Positions 23,740-32,940 of a DNA stretch of 64,000 nucleotides are shown here, piece after piece. The stretch is from Burkholderiales bacterium PBB3 (GTDB taxonomy: Bacteria; Pseudomonadota; Gammaproteobacteria; Burkholderiales; Burkholderiaceae_C). Below the pieces are notes generated by a model. The model was not told where the DNA came from. It saw only the letters and a program-made list of their open reading frames with translations, and searched no databases. The stretch spans positions 1-64,000 of the forward strand of contig NKIK01000015.1 of NCBI GenBank assembly GCA_002256115.1, in the 5' to 3' direction. Each line of letters starts with the position of its first letter. Positions within the stretch are counted from its first letter, which is position 1. Position numbers and translations under genes: made by a program.

Positions 23740-24611
23740 GGCCTAGCCTCCAGCGCAGCACGGATTAAATGCAATGCGCCCTGCGTTGCATCTTGGCGCG
23801 GCTTCACGCAGCGTGCTTGGGTTGTTGGGGCGAGCCGGGGCTGGAGTTGTTCGCCAATGCTTCCGCAAATGGCCAAGGGCAAACCTTGGGCCGGGTCCAG
23901 TGCCAGGGCGATCGCATCCAGCGCACGGGCTGCTTGAGCCAACAAGTCTTCAGCGACAGGGTCTGTGGCAGCGTTGTCAAAAACCAAACGGGCCAGTTGG
24001 GCGTATTCGAATTGGCGCGCCACCGCACACCAGGCCTGTAGTGCCTCACGGTTGGCCCCACAGCGCTCCAGAATGCGCTGGGCCAGTGGCCCCAGAACTC
24101 CACGTTGGTCTAGTGCTTGCTGTGCCAGGCCCATGGCCCGCAGCCCCAACCAGGCCCCGCTGCCCTCATCGCCCACCGGAAATCCCCAGCCGCTGACCTG
24201 AAAACGGCTACCGTCGGGGCGCAAGACCTCACCCACACTGCCGGTACCGGCCGCCACCATGGCCCCTGGGCGGCCACCGTGTGCGCCCAGCAGCATGGTG
24301 TGGGCATCCGTGTCCAGGACCAGCCGGGCAAAACCAGGGTTTTGGGCATGGAACTGCTCAGACCATGGGCGGTGGCTGACGCCGGAGAGGCCGGCTCCCA
24401 TCGCGCAGGCGGACCACGCAGGTGGCTCCACGCGCACGGAGGCAAAAGCAGCGCTAATGGCTTGCAAGATGTGTTGCCAGGCTTGGCCTACGCCCTGGCC
24501 CAGGGCAGAGGGGCCAGCTTGACCAACCGCCAACAAGCTGCCATCGGGGAGGCCCACTGCAACGCGGGTGCCCGTGCCCCCGCCGTCAACGCCTATCAAA
24601 TACTCGATCAT
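23736..24611 (-). CDS. N-acetylglucosamine kinase, BadF/BadG/BcrA ATPase family
   Basis: The product has 291 residues from the ATG at 24611 (M-I-E-Y-L-I-G-V-D-G-G-G). The phosphate-1 loop G-V-D-G-G-G-T-G-T-R, the D-T-D-A-H segment and V-A-A-G-T-G-S-V-G match actin-fold sugar kinases of the NAGK group. Frames extending to 24677 add unrelated residues in the promoter and are rejected. As first gene of the operon it supplies GlcNAc-6-P for NagA. It overlaps the regulator gene by 4 nt. Confidence 0.87.
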   Translation of the reverse strand: MIEYLIGVDGGGTGTRVAVGLPDGSLLAVGQAGPSALGQGVGQAWQHILQAISAAFASVRVEPPAWSACAMGAGLSGVSHRPWSEQFHAQNPGFARLVLDTDAHTMLLGAHGGRPGAMVAAGTGSVGEVLRPDGSRFQVSGWGFPVGDEGSGAWLGLRAMGLAQQALDQRGVLGPLAQRILERCGANREALQAWCAVARQFEYAQLARLVFDNAATDPVAEDLLAQAARALDAIALALDPAQGLPLAICGSIGEQLQPRLAPTTQARCVKPRQDATQGALHLIRAALEARP

Positions 24612-24836
24612 GGTGATTCTCGGTACGCTGCAAGATTGCCTAAAGTGGTATGTTTTAGGCTTGGTGATTTCAATCATACCAATTTAATACCAATAAAACT
24701 GGTCTGCATACTGGTATTTACCCACAATTGATCAAATTTCCGGCGCACAGACCAGAAGGCGGCCGGCCACCCTCGGGCTGTGCGCGCCGGGGCTTGCGGT
24801 AATAATGCTTTGGGTAACCCGATGAAAAGGATTCTT
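24612..24836. promoter_or_regulatory. Divergent promoter region of the nag operon with five TGGTAT-type half-sites
   Basis: TGGTAT occurs at 24646-24651 and 24712-24717, TGGTCT at 24700-24705, and ATACCA at 24676-24681 and 24687-24692. The two ATACCA copies are 11 bp apart and the two TGGT copies 12 bp, about one helical turn. The block is AT-rich. It fits a multi-site operator for the GntR/HutC regulator. The HDOD gene start lies at the other side. Confidence 0.55.
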
Positions 24837-25730
24837 ATGCGCGCCTCGCCCACGCCTGTGGCACCCCGCATGGACACGGATCGTGAACTGGATATGGCGC
24901 TTGCCTCCGGTCCTTTGCGCGATATCGTGATTCCGCCGTGCCCAGAACTGCTGGTAGCGCTGCGTAAGGAGATGGGCCAGGTGGACCCGGAGCCGCAGGT
25001 GATTGCGGACATTGCCGGACGCGATGTGGCCATGGCGGCCTCCTTGATCCGTACTGCAAACAGCCCGTTTTATGCGCGTTCGCGCTCTGTCACTTCCGTG
25101 TCGGAAGCTTTGGGCCTCTTGGGCGTGCGCATGACAGAAAAGCTGCTGACCGCTTTTTTGACCCGCCACGCGATCCGCATCAATTCCTCCGTGCTGGAGC
25201 ACTTTTGGGAGACATCCACCCGCAGAGCGATGGCCATGGCGCACATCGCCAAAGAGTTGTACACCGTCGACACCGACTTGGCCTACACCTGCGGCTTGTT
25301 CTACCACGTGGGTATTCCTATATTGATGCAGGGTGTGAAGGGCTACGCCGGTACGCTGGCCGAGGCCCTGGCACGCCAGGACCGCAGCTTTACGGACACT
25401 GAAAATGCGGCGCACCGAACCGACCATGCCGTGGTGGGGGCCCTGGTGGCGCGCACCTGGCGCTTACCCGAGCCGATTTACCAGGCCGTGCGGCTGCACC
25501 ATGACTTTACGGTGCTGCGCGCAGAGGCCGTGCCCCTGCAAGTACGAACGCTGGTGGCCATGGCTTTGGTGGCAGACCATCTGGTGTCTCAGCACGAGGG
25601 CGTGGCCCAGGGCAAGGAATGGGAGCAATTCTCCGCCGATTGCCTGGGCTTTTTGCATGTCACCGAAGTTGAGGTGGACGCCTGGGTGGATGCCTTGCAC
25701 CCTGTTTTTGAAGGCGTTACTCAGCTCTGA
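24837..25730 (+). CDS. HDOD-domain signalling protein
   Basis: The product has 297 residues. The HDOD domain spans roughly residues 20-230: P-P-C-P-E-L-L near the start, I-A-G-R-D-V-A-M-A-A-S-L-I-R-T-A-N-S, and C-G-L-F-Y-H-V-G in place of the usual H-D dyad. HDOD proteins are degenerate HD phosphohydrolases that act as regulatory scaffolds. I chose the ATG at 24837 because AAAGGA lies 5 nt upstream; an ATG at 24822 is possible. The gene is transcribed away from the nag operon, with no clear functional link. Confidence 0.82.
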   Translation: MRASPTPVAPRMDTDRELDMALASGPLRDIVIPPCPELLVALRKEMGQVDPEPQVIADIAGRDVAMAASLIRTANSPFYARSRSVTSVSEALGLLGVRMTEKLLTAFLTRHAIRINSSVLEHFWETSTRRAMAMAHIAKELYTVDTDLAYTCGLFYHVGIPILMQGVKGYAGTLAEALARQDRSFTDTENAAHRTDHAVVGALVARTWRLPEPIYQAVRLHHDFTVLRAEAVPLQVRTLVAMALVADHLVSQHEGVAQGKEWEQFSADCLGFLHVTEVEVDAWVDALHPVFEGVTQL

Positions 25731-25765
25731 GGGCGTGGGCTTCGCCCAGAAAGCCTGTAAGTCGC

Positions 25766-26821
<1,056 letters not shown>

Positions 26822-26824
26822 GCT

Positions 26825-27952
26825 TTATTTTGGCATGGCGGCTGCGATGTCTTTGCCCAATTCAATCACCGCCATGGCGTAGTAGCTGCTCCAGTTGTAG
26901 CGGGTAATGGTGTAGAAGTTGGCGGTACCCGCCACATACTGCGGCGCTGCTGCACCATTTTGCAGTTCGACCAGCGCCAGCAGGCCGGGGTGCATCAGCG
27001 CAGCAGCCTCCAGCTCGACCCCTTTGTCCACCATGGCCGCGGGTGTAAAAGTCGGCAAGATGTCCGGTGCCATCAGAGTCGCCATGTCCAGTTTGGCGGG
27101 GTTGAACTGCAGGGCGTAGTGGGTGGGCATGTCCTTTTGCCAGCCAAACGCCTTGAAGTAATTGGCCACGGAGCCTATGACGTCTGTGGCGTTGTGAAAC
27201 AGATCAATATGGCCGTCACCATCAAAGTCAATCGCGTATTTGCGCCAGCTAGAGGGCATGAACTGAGGCAAACCCATGGCCCCAGCGTAGCTGCCGCGCA
27301 GCGCCATAGGGTCGGTGTCGGTGCGCTGGGTCAGTAGCAAATAGGCTTCCAGCTCCGACAAAAAATAAGCACTACGCTCTTTGGCGCGCGGGTGGCTCTG
27401 CGGGAAGTCAAAAGCCAGTGTCGTCAGCGCATCGATGACCTTGAAGTTGCCCGTTTGTTGCCCGAATATGGTTTCCACACCAATGATGCCCACCACGATC
27501 TCGGAAGGAACTCCATAGGTCTGCTCGGCGCGGACCAACGCCTCTTGGTTGGCCTGCCAGAACTTTACCCCGGCCGCCGTGCGGATTGGGTCAATGAAGC
27601 GGCTGCGGTACACCGCCCAGTTCTTCGGCATACCAATGGGGGCGGGTGCCATGGCGCGCGCCACTGCGGGGATGAAACGCGCATGGCCCACGGCTTGGCG
27701 GACCCAGTCCGCACTGATGCCATTGCGCTCTGCGATGGCATCCGCTGCCGCCATGGCCTCCGGGCGGGTGGCATACAGAGGCCCTGCGATGATTGCTTTG
27801 GTAGCGGGCTTGGTGTGCTTTGTAAGTGGTTTTTTATATGCCTTTTTGGGCGTTGAGCCCATGGATAGTGCGGGAGCAGCTATTAAAAATGTAGCAATCA
27901 AACAATTCAAAAACCACGAAGTGGGAGAGCAGTAGGGGCGCATGCGGGTCAT
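26825..27952 (-). CDS. mltB: Lytic murein transglycosylase B
   Basis: The product has 375 residues. Its start is the ATG at 27952, overlapping the TgpA-like stop as ATGA; longer frames run inside that gene. The catalytic glutamate is in G-I-I-G-V-E-T-I-F-G; other family motifs are G-A-M-G-L-P-Q-F-M-P-S-S and D-F-D-G-D-G-H-I-D-L. MltB cuts peptidoglycan strands to 1,6-anhydromuramyl products. The hydrophobic signal segment near residues 12-30 is encoded by copy 3 of the interspersed repeat, an unusual origin for an export signal. There is no lipobox cysteine, so it is probably periplasmic rather than lipid-anchored. Confidence 0.88.
   Translation of the reverse strand: MTRMRPYCSPTSWFLNCLIATFLIAAPALSMGSTPKKAYKKPLTKHTKPATKAIIAGPLYATRPEAMAAADAIAERNGISADWVRQAVGHARFIPAVARAMAPAPIGMPKNWAVYRSRFIDPIRTAAGVKFWQANQEALVRAEQTYGVPSEIVVGIIGVETIFGQQTGNFKVIDALTTLAFDFPQSHPRAKERSAYFLSELEAYLLLTQRTDTDPMALRGSYAGAMGLPQFMPSSWRKYAIDFDGDGHIDLFHNATDVIGSVANYFKAFGWQKDMPTHYALQFNPAKLDMATLMAPDILPTFTPAAMVDKGVELEAAALMHPGLLALVELQNGAAAPQYVAGTANFYTITRYNWSSYYAMAVIELGKDIAAAMPK
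27861..27900 (-). repeat. Interspersed repeat copy 3 (within the mltB signal sequence)
   Basis: The minus strand reads TTGCTACATTTTTAATAGCT-type sequence, then GCTCCCGCACTATCCATGGGC. It is the same element as the copies at 8081 and 38115. Its translation L-I-A-T-F-L-I-A-A-P-A-L-S-M-G forms most of the h- and c-regions of the MltB signal peptide. Confidence 0.75.
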
Positions 27953-30006
27953 CGGGGTGGCTTCTCCGGCCAGGGCAAGTGCCGGAAACTGCGTTGGAGT
28001 TGTTGGAGGGTGCCTGGCGCGCTGTGGGCCGGTGCGTAGCGCCAAGCCTCCAGGCGCAGCAACCAGTCGGCCAGCTCGGGATACGCAGCAGCCTGGTGCT
28101 GGCGCAACACGGCCACCATCTGGCGGGGTGGTGCATGGGCGGGTACCGCAAAGCCCGCCTGGGTCAGGCGCTGCTGGGCTTGGTGCAGCAAACGCAGCCA
28201 CGGGTCTTGCCGGTGGCGGTCCCACAGCGTCCACGCCGCACCGCCCAAGCTGACGCTGATGACGATGCCAATCAGCACATAGCCCAGGTCTTCCCAGCTT
28301 GGCGATTCAAAGCCAATATTGCGCAGCAGGTCGAGCTGGCGGCTTTGTGTGTAGTTCAGCACCCATTGGTTCCAGCGGTTGTTCACGGCATCCCACATGG
28401 CCCGCATATTCAAAGCCACCTGCGGGCCCATGGCACCTGCCAGGGCTTCGGTCACGGCATTGCGCGGTGCCTGCAGGCGTTGCAGGCCGCCCGTGCGCCC
28501 TGGCGCTACCGCCGACGTGGGGTCAACCCGCACCCAACCGCGTCCGGCGATCCAGACCTCGCTCCAGGCGTGGGCATCGCTTTGGCGCACGGTCCAAAAA
28601 CCGTCCACGCTATTGATCTCGCCGCCCTGGTAGCCGGTCACGATACGGGCGGGTACATCCAGCGCGCGCATCAGCAGCACAAACGAGGATGCAATGTGTT
28701 CGCAGAAACCGGCCTTGCGGTCAAACCAGAATTCATCTGCGGTATGGGTGCCAAACACACCTGGCTCCAGCGTGTACGAGTAGCCGCCCGTGCGCAGCTT
28801 GTCCATCACCGCATCCACCAGCTTGGCCGCATCGGCCTGGGCCCAGCGGGGGTCACGCCGCATTTCTGCAGCGAGCTGCAGGGTGCGGGGGTTGTAGGTG
28901 GGCGGCAGGTCGACAAAGTCTTGCAGGCCTGTTGCCAAGCGGGTGGGGCCGTGGGTGAAGTTGGTGTAGCTTTGGGCGCTGTAGCGCACCAGGTCGGCCA
29001 TGGGTTTGTCGGCAGTCCATTGCAAATCGGCAGACATGGTGGCTTGGTAGCCATTCATGCGCGGGGCCTCGGGTGCGGCGTCCAGCACCAAAATCCAGGG
29101 CCGGTTATTGGCCTCCAAAGTTACTTGGTAGCGGATAGGTGCACCGGTAACCTGTAGCTCAGCGCCTAGTTGCATGCGGGGTGGAAAGGCGGAGCGCAAG
29201 GCCCGCCACTCCCGGCCGTCAAAACTGGAGAGCACCGGCCCACGGAAATACAGGTCACGCTGCGCGGGCGCGGGGCCTTCAAAGCGCACGCGCATGGCCA
29301 CGCTTTCGTCCAGCGCCAAGCTGGCGATACTGCCCACCTTCATATTGCCAGACAGGCCACTGCGCCCGCTCATGGCGTCAGACGGTACACCCCACAGCGG
29401 TGCCACACGCGGGAAAAGCACGAACAGCACCACCATGATGGGCGCGCCCAGCAGGCACATCCAGCCCGCCGTGCGCGCCGCGTGGATGAGCGGTGGCTTG
29501 CCCACCGGCATATGGCTCATCACCAGCGCGGTCAGAAGCCCCATCAGCCCGATCAGCATGGCGGCGGCCAATGGCAAAGACTGGGAGAAAAAGAAGTTGC
29601 TCAGCAGCGTAAAGAAGCCCAGAAAGAACACCACAAAGGCGTCTCTTTGGGCGCGCAGCTCCAGGGTCTTGAGCGCCAGCAACACGACGATGAACGTAAC
29701 CCCTGCATCCCGACCCACCAAGGTGCGGTGGCTGTAATAGGTGCCCGCCATGGCCAAAGACAGCAAAAGTACCAGCCACCAGCGCGACGGCAGGGTCTGG
29801 TTGCGCAGCGCAATGGCACCACGCCACAGCAAGATGCCTGCCGCCATGGCGCTGCACCACACCGGCAAGCGCGCTACCTGGGGCATGATGAGCCAGGCAA
29901 TCACCAGCAGCAAAAACAGGGTGTCACGCGCCTCGCGCGGAAGGTGGACCATGCGCTGCCAGAGGCTAGTTGGGGCCGTAGTGCGCATGGTGTTCATGGA
30001 GCTCAT
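27949..30006 (-). CDS. TgpA-like membrane transglutaminase (DUF3488)
   Basis: The product has 685 residues from the ATG at 30006, which overlaps the DUF58 stop as ATGA. It has six N-terminal hydrophobic helices (residues 25-210), then a periplasmic transglutaminase domain with cysteine in K-A-G-F-C-E-H-I-A-S-S, histidine in S-D-A-H-A-W-S-E-V-W and aspartate in R-V-D-P-T-S-A-V. A C-terminal helix and a DUF4129-like tail follow. In Pseudomonas, TgpA is an essential envelope protein encoded with MoxR and DUF58 proteins, the same order as here. The substrate is unknown. Confidence 0.88.
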   Translation of the reverse strand: MSSMNTMRTTAPTSLWQRMVHLPREARDTLFLLLVIAWLIMPQVARLPVWCSAMAAGILLWRGAIALRNQTLPSRWWLVLLLSLAMAGTYYSHRTLVGRDAGVTFIVVLLALKTLELRAQRDAFVVFFLGFFTLLSNFFFSQSLPLAAAMLIGLMGLLTALVMSHMPVGKPPLIHAARTAGWMCLLGAPIMVVLFVLFPRVAPLWGVPSDAMSGRSGLSGNMKVGSIASLALDESVAMRVRFEGPAPAQRDLYFRGPVLSSFDGREWRALRSAFPPRMQLGAELQVTGAPIRYQVTLEANNRPWILVLDAAPEAPRMNGYQATMSADLQWTADKPMADLVRYSAQSYTNFTHGPTRLATGLQDFVDLPPTYNPRTLQLAAEMRRDPRWAQADAAKLVDAVMDKLRTGGYSYTLEPGVFGTHTADEFWFDRKAGFCEHIASSFVLLMRALDVPARIVTGYQGGEINSVDGFWTVRQSDAHAWSEVWIAGRGWVRVDPTSAVAPGRTGGLQRLQAPRNAVTEALAGAMGPQVALNMRAMWDAVNNRWNQWVLNYTQSRQLDLLRNIGFESPSWEDLGYVLIGIVISVSLGGAAWTLWDRHRQDPWLRLLHQAQQRLTQAGFAVPAHAPPRQMVAVLRQHQAAAYPELADWLLRLEAWRYAPAHSAPGTLQQLQRSFRHLPWPEKPPR

Positions 30007-30986
30007 GGAGCCAGCGCCAGCGCTTGCAGGCACTTTTGTTGGTGGGCTGCACCGCTGCCGGGGCTGACTTCGGCATGCGGCAAACGCAGCCCATACTGAA
30101 GCCCCAGTTTTTCTGCCGTCAGCACCCAGGCGCATAAACGCGAGAGCGCGGCCTCGGCCTGGCCCGCAGAGGCCGCCAGCCCGGTGTGCGCCCAGTCTAG
30201 CCAGAGCTCAAAGCGCTGGACCTGCTGCGCATCGCGGCTGACCAGTTCGTCGGATTTAGCCGCTTTCTTCCAGACCACCAATTTAAGAGGATCGCCACGG
30301 CGGTAGGCGCGTACCCCGTCAAATTCACCCGTGCTTTGGCGGTGCACGGCAGCGGTGCCGCCCGCACGGGGTTCACCTGGCGGCAGAGGCGGCGGATGGG
30401 CCTCGGGCTTGGGGTAAATCAACACGCTGGAGGCTGGTCGCCAGACGCTCCAGACCCGGAAAGTGCCCAGAGGAAATTTGGTTTGTGCGGTCAACACAGG
30501 CAAGCGGTGCAAGCCGCGCCGCTCTGGCGTAAAACCCACTTGCACCCGTGCACTGCCTTGGGCGGGCACATCGGTCCAGTTCCAATGATCGGTGCCCAGC
30601 ACGGCCAGACCGATGCCGTGGCGCGCCGATTTGCGCTCGCTCAATACGTTGATAGCAATCACCACACTGGCCCCCACAAACTGGGCGTCGGGCACCTGCA
30701 AATTCATGGCCACTCCGCGCAAATTGGCATGGCAAACATGCATGCCGACGAGCGCGCTGCCTGCTAACAAAAATGTGAGCACGTAGCCCAGATTGAGTTG
30801 GTAGTTGATAGAGGCCACGAGCAAGACCAGCAGGGTGGCAGCCAGCATGAATCCGGGTGCAGTGGGCAGGATGTAGACGTTCTTTTGTGTCAACAGAATA
30901 CTGTCTTTGAGAGGTAGGCGCGCTTCAAACCAGCGCCGGAAGCGTCCGCTGAAGTCGAGCCAACCGAGTTTGGCCTCTGCAGTCAC
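30003..30986 (-). CDS. DUF58-domain membrane protein
   Basis: The product has about 327 residues if started at the GTG at 30986, 13 nt after the moxR-like stop; the nominal longer frame to 31064 overlaps that gene. Two adjacent hydrophobic helices (near residues 40-85) are followed by the DUF58 signature G-V-R-A-Y-R-R-G-D-P-L-K-L-V-V-W-K-K. DUF58 proteins form von-Willebrand-like partners of MoxR ATPases. Its overlap with the TgpA-like gene indicates an operon. The start codon is uncertain. Confidence 0.83.
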   Translation of the reverse strand: MTAEAKLGWLDFSGRFRRWFEARLPLKDSILLTQKNVYILPTAPGFMLAATLLVLLVASINYQLNLGYVLTFLLAGSALVGMHVCHANLRGVAMNLQVPDAQFVGASVVIAINVLSERKSARHGIGLAVLGTDHWNWTDVPAQGSARVQVGFTPERRGLHRLPVLTAQTKFPLGTFRVWSVWRPASSVLIYPKPEAHPPPLPPGEPRAGGTAAVHRQSTGEFDGVRAYRRGDPLKLVVWKKAAKSDELVSRDAQQVQRFELWLDWAHTGLAASAGQAEAALSRLCAWVLTAEKLGLQYGLRLPHAEVSPGSGAAHQQKCLQALALAP

Positions 30987-30999
30987 GCGCAGTACCCGT

Positions 31000-31920
31000 T
31001 CACGGCAGCGGCACCGCCGCCAGCATGGCGCGCACCTGCTCCACCGCACCGCGACCGGAGTCACCCACCGGGATCAAGCGGTGCGCCACAGCCTGGGGCA
31101 AGATGGCCTGCACGTCGTCTGGGGCCACATAGTCGCGCCCGCTCAACAGAGCCTGGGCTTTGGCCGCGCGGATCACGGCAATGCCGGCACGGGGCGACAA
31201 GCCCTGCAAAAACCACTGGCCCGAGCGCGTGGCGGCAATCAGGTCTTGCACATAGTCCAGCAGCGGGTCGGCCGCGTGTACCGCCAATACCAAGCGCTGC
31301 AGTGCATGCAGTTCGTCCAGCGTCAAGAGGCTGGGCAGTTTGTCCACCACATCGCGGCGGTCTTCGCCCGACAGCAGCGCGCGCTCAGCCGCGCGGTCGG
31401 GGTAGCCCAAAGAGATGCGCATCAGGAAGCGGTCCAGTTGCGATTCGGGCAGGGCGTAGGTGCCAATCTGGTCCAGCGGATTTTGGGTGGCAATCACAAA
31501 AAAGGGCTGGGGTAGGGCGCGGGTTTCACCTTCGACCGTGACCTGTTTTTCCTCCATGGCTTCCAGCAAGGCGCTTTGGGTTTTGGGGCTGGCGCGGTTG
31601 ATTTCATCGGCCAACAGCACCTGGGCAAAGATCGGGCCGGGGTGGAACACAAAGGCTTCTTTGCCGCGCTCGTACACCGACACGCCCGACAGATCGCTGG
31701 GCATCAAATCCGAGGTGAACTGCACCCGCGAAAACTGCAAGCCAAAGGTGCGCGACAGCGCATGGGCCAGCGTGGTTTTACCGACCCCCGGCACGTCATC
31801 AATCAGCAGGTGGCCACCGGCCAACAAGCAGGCCACGCAGTCCTGAATCTGGGCGGGCTTACCGACGATCACCGTGGTAAGCTGTTCCAGTAATGATTTG
31901 AGCTTGTGTTGTGCATTCAT
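31000..31920 (-). CDS. MoxR-family AAA+ ATPase
   Basis: The product has 306 residues. Walker A is G-V-G-K-T-T-L-A-H, Walker B L-L-A-D-E-I-N-R-A, sensor 1 A-T-Q-N-P, and the C-terminal lid domain is present. MoxR ATPases act as chaperones that mature partner proteins or insert cofactors. It begins the MoxR-DUF58-TgpA-MltB operon on the minus strand. The HDAC-family gene diverges 41 nt upstream. Confidence 0.92.
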   Translation of the reverse strand: MNAQHKLKSLLEQLTTVIVGKPAQIQDCVACLLAGGHLLIDDVPGVGKTTLAHALSRTFGLQFSRVQFTSDLMPSDLSGVSVYERGKEAFVFHPGPIFAQVLLADEINRASPKTQSALLEAMEEKQVTVEGETRALPQPFFVIATQNPLDQIGTYALPESQLDRFLMRISLGYPDRAAERALLSGEDRRDVVDKLPSLLTLDELHALQRLVLAVHAADPLLDYVQDLIAATRSGQWFLQGLSPRAGIAVIRAAKAQALLSGRDYVAPDDVQAILPQAVAHRLIPVGDSGRGAVEQVRAMLAAVPLP

Positions 31921-31961
31921 GGCATGACGTTAACCGAAAATTCTGAATAACGAGCGCTTTG

Positions 31962-32915
31962 GTGAAGAAGACCGGATACTTTAGCCACCCCGATTGCCGC
32001 AAACACGAAATGGGCCAGGGGCACCCCGAGTGCCCTGAGCGTTTGGACGCCATTGAGGACCGTTTGCTGATCTCCGGCGTGGGCGATGCGCTGGACCGCC
32101 GCGAAGCGCCGCAAGCCCCCTTAACTGATCTGGAATTGGCCCATGGCCGCATGCACATTGCGGCTATTCGTGGACTCACCGATGGCCTGCGCGACGAGGT
32201 GGCCGCTGGCGGCCCCCAGCATGCCCAGATCGACCCCGACACCTGTATCAATGTGCACTCATGGAATGCAGCCTTGCGCGCCGCGGGTGCTGCGCTGGCG
32301 GCTACCGATGCCGTCATCGCCGGGGAGTTGGAAAACGCCTTTTGCGCGGTGCGCCCACCGGGCCACCATGCCTGCCGGGATCAGTCCATGGGCTTTTGCC
32401 TGTTTAACAATGTGGCCATAGCGGCGCGCTATGCGCTGGAGCGCCATGGACTCAAGCGCGTGGCGATTGTGGACTTTGACGTGCACCACGGCAATGGCAC
32501 CGAGAATATCGTCGCGGGCGACCAGCGCATCCTGATGGTGAGCTTTTTTCAGCACCCGTTTTATCCCGATGGGGGCAGCCGGTCCCACGCCAGCAACCTG
32601 GTGAATCTGCCGGTACCGGCGTATACCAAGGGTGCGCAGATTCGCGAGCTGGTGAACACACAGTGGCTACCGCGCCTGGAGGCCTACAAACCCGAGATGA
32701 TTTTTATCAGCGCTGGCTTTGATGCCCACCGCGATGACGATTTGGGTCAAATGGGGTTGCTGGAATCCGACTTCGCGTGGATGACCGAACGTATCAAAGC
32801 CATTGCCAACCGCCACGCGCAGGGGCGTATCGTGTCTTGCCTGGAAGGCGGCTACAACCTAGACGCGCTGGCCCGCAGCGTAGAAGCCCATGTGCGGGTG
32901 CTGGCAGACCTGTAA
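31962..32915 (+). CDS. Histone-deacetylase-family (class II type) deacetylase
   Basis: The product has 317 residues from the GTG at 31962; a TTG at 31959 is equally in frame. Zinc-site and catalytic motifs are present: R-P-P-G-H-H-A, D-F-D-V-H-H-G-N-G-T and S-A-G-F-D-A-H. These match bacterial acetylpolyamine amidohydrolase and acetoin-utilisation-like deacetylases. It is a cytoplasmic enzyme removing acetyl groups from polyamines or proteins. The MscS gene follows after 25 nt, possibly cotranscribed. Confidence 0.88.
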   Translation: MKKTGYFSHPDCRKHEMGQGHPECPERLDAIEDRLLISGVGDALDRREAPQAPLTDLELAHGRMHIAAIRGLTDGLRDEVAAGGPQHAQIDPDTCINVHSWNAALRAAGAALAATDAVIAGELENAFCAVRPPGHHACRDQSMGFCLFNNVAIAARYALERHGLKRVAIVDFDVHHGNGTENIVAGDQRILMVSFFQHPFYPDGGSRSHASNLVNLPVPAYTKGAQIRELVNTQWLPRLEAYKPEMIFISAGFDAHRDDDLGQMGLLESDFAWMTERIKAIANRHAQGRIVSCLEGGYNLDALARSVEAHVRVLADL

Positions 32916-32940
32916 GCCCTGGCACAGCAACTCCTCATTT

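Noticed and set aside
25731-25747. GGGCG...CGCCC hairpin after the HDOD gene as terminator
   Set aside because: Only a 5-bp stem and no T tract on either strand.
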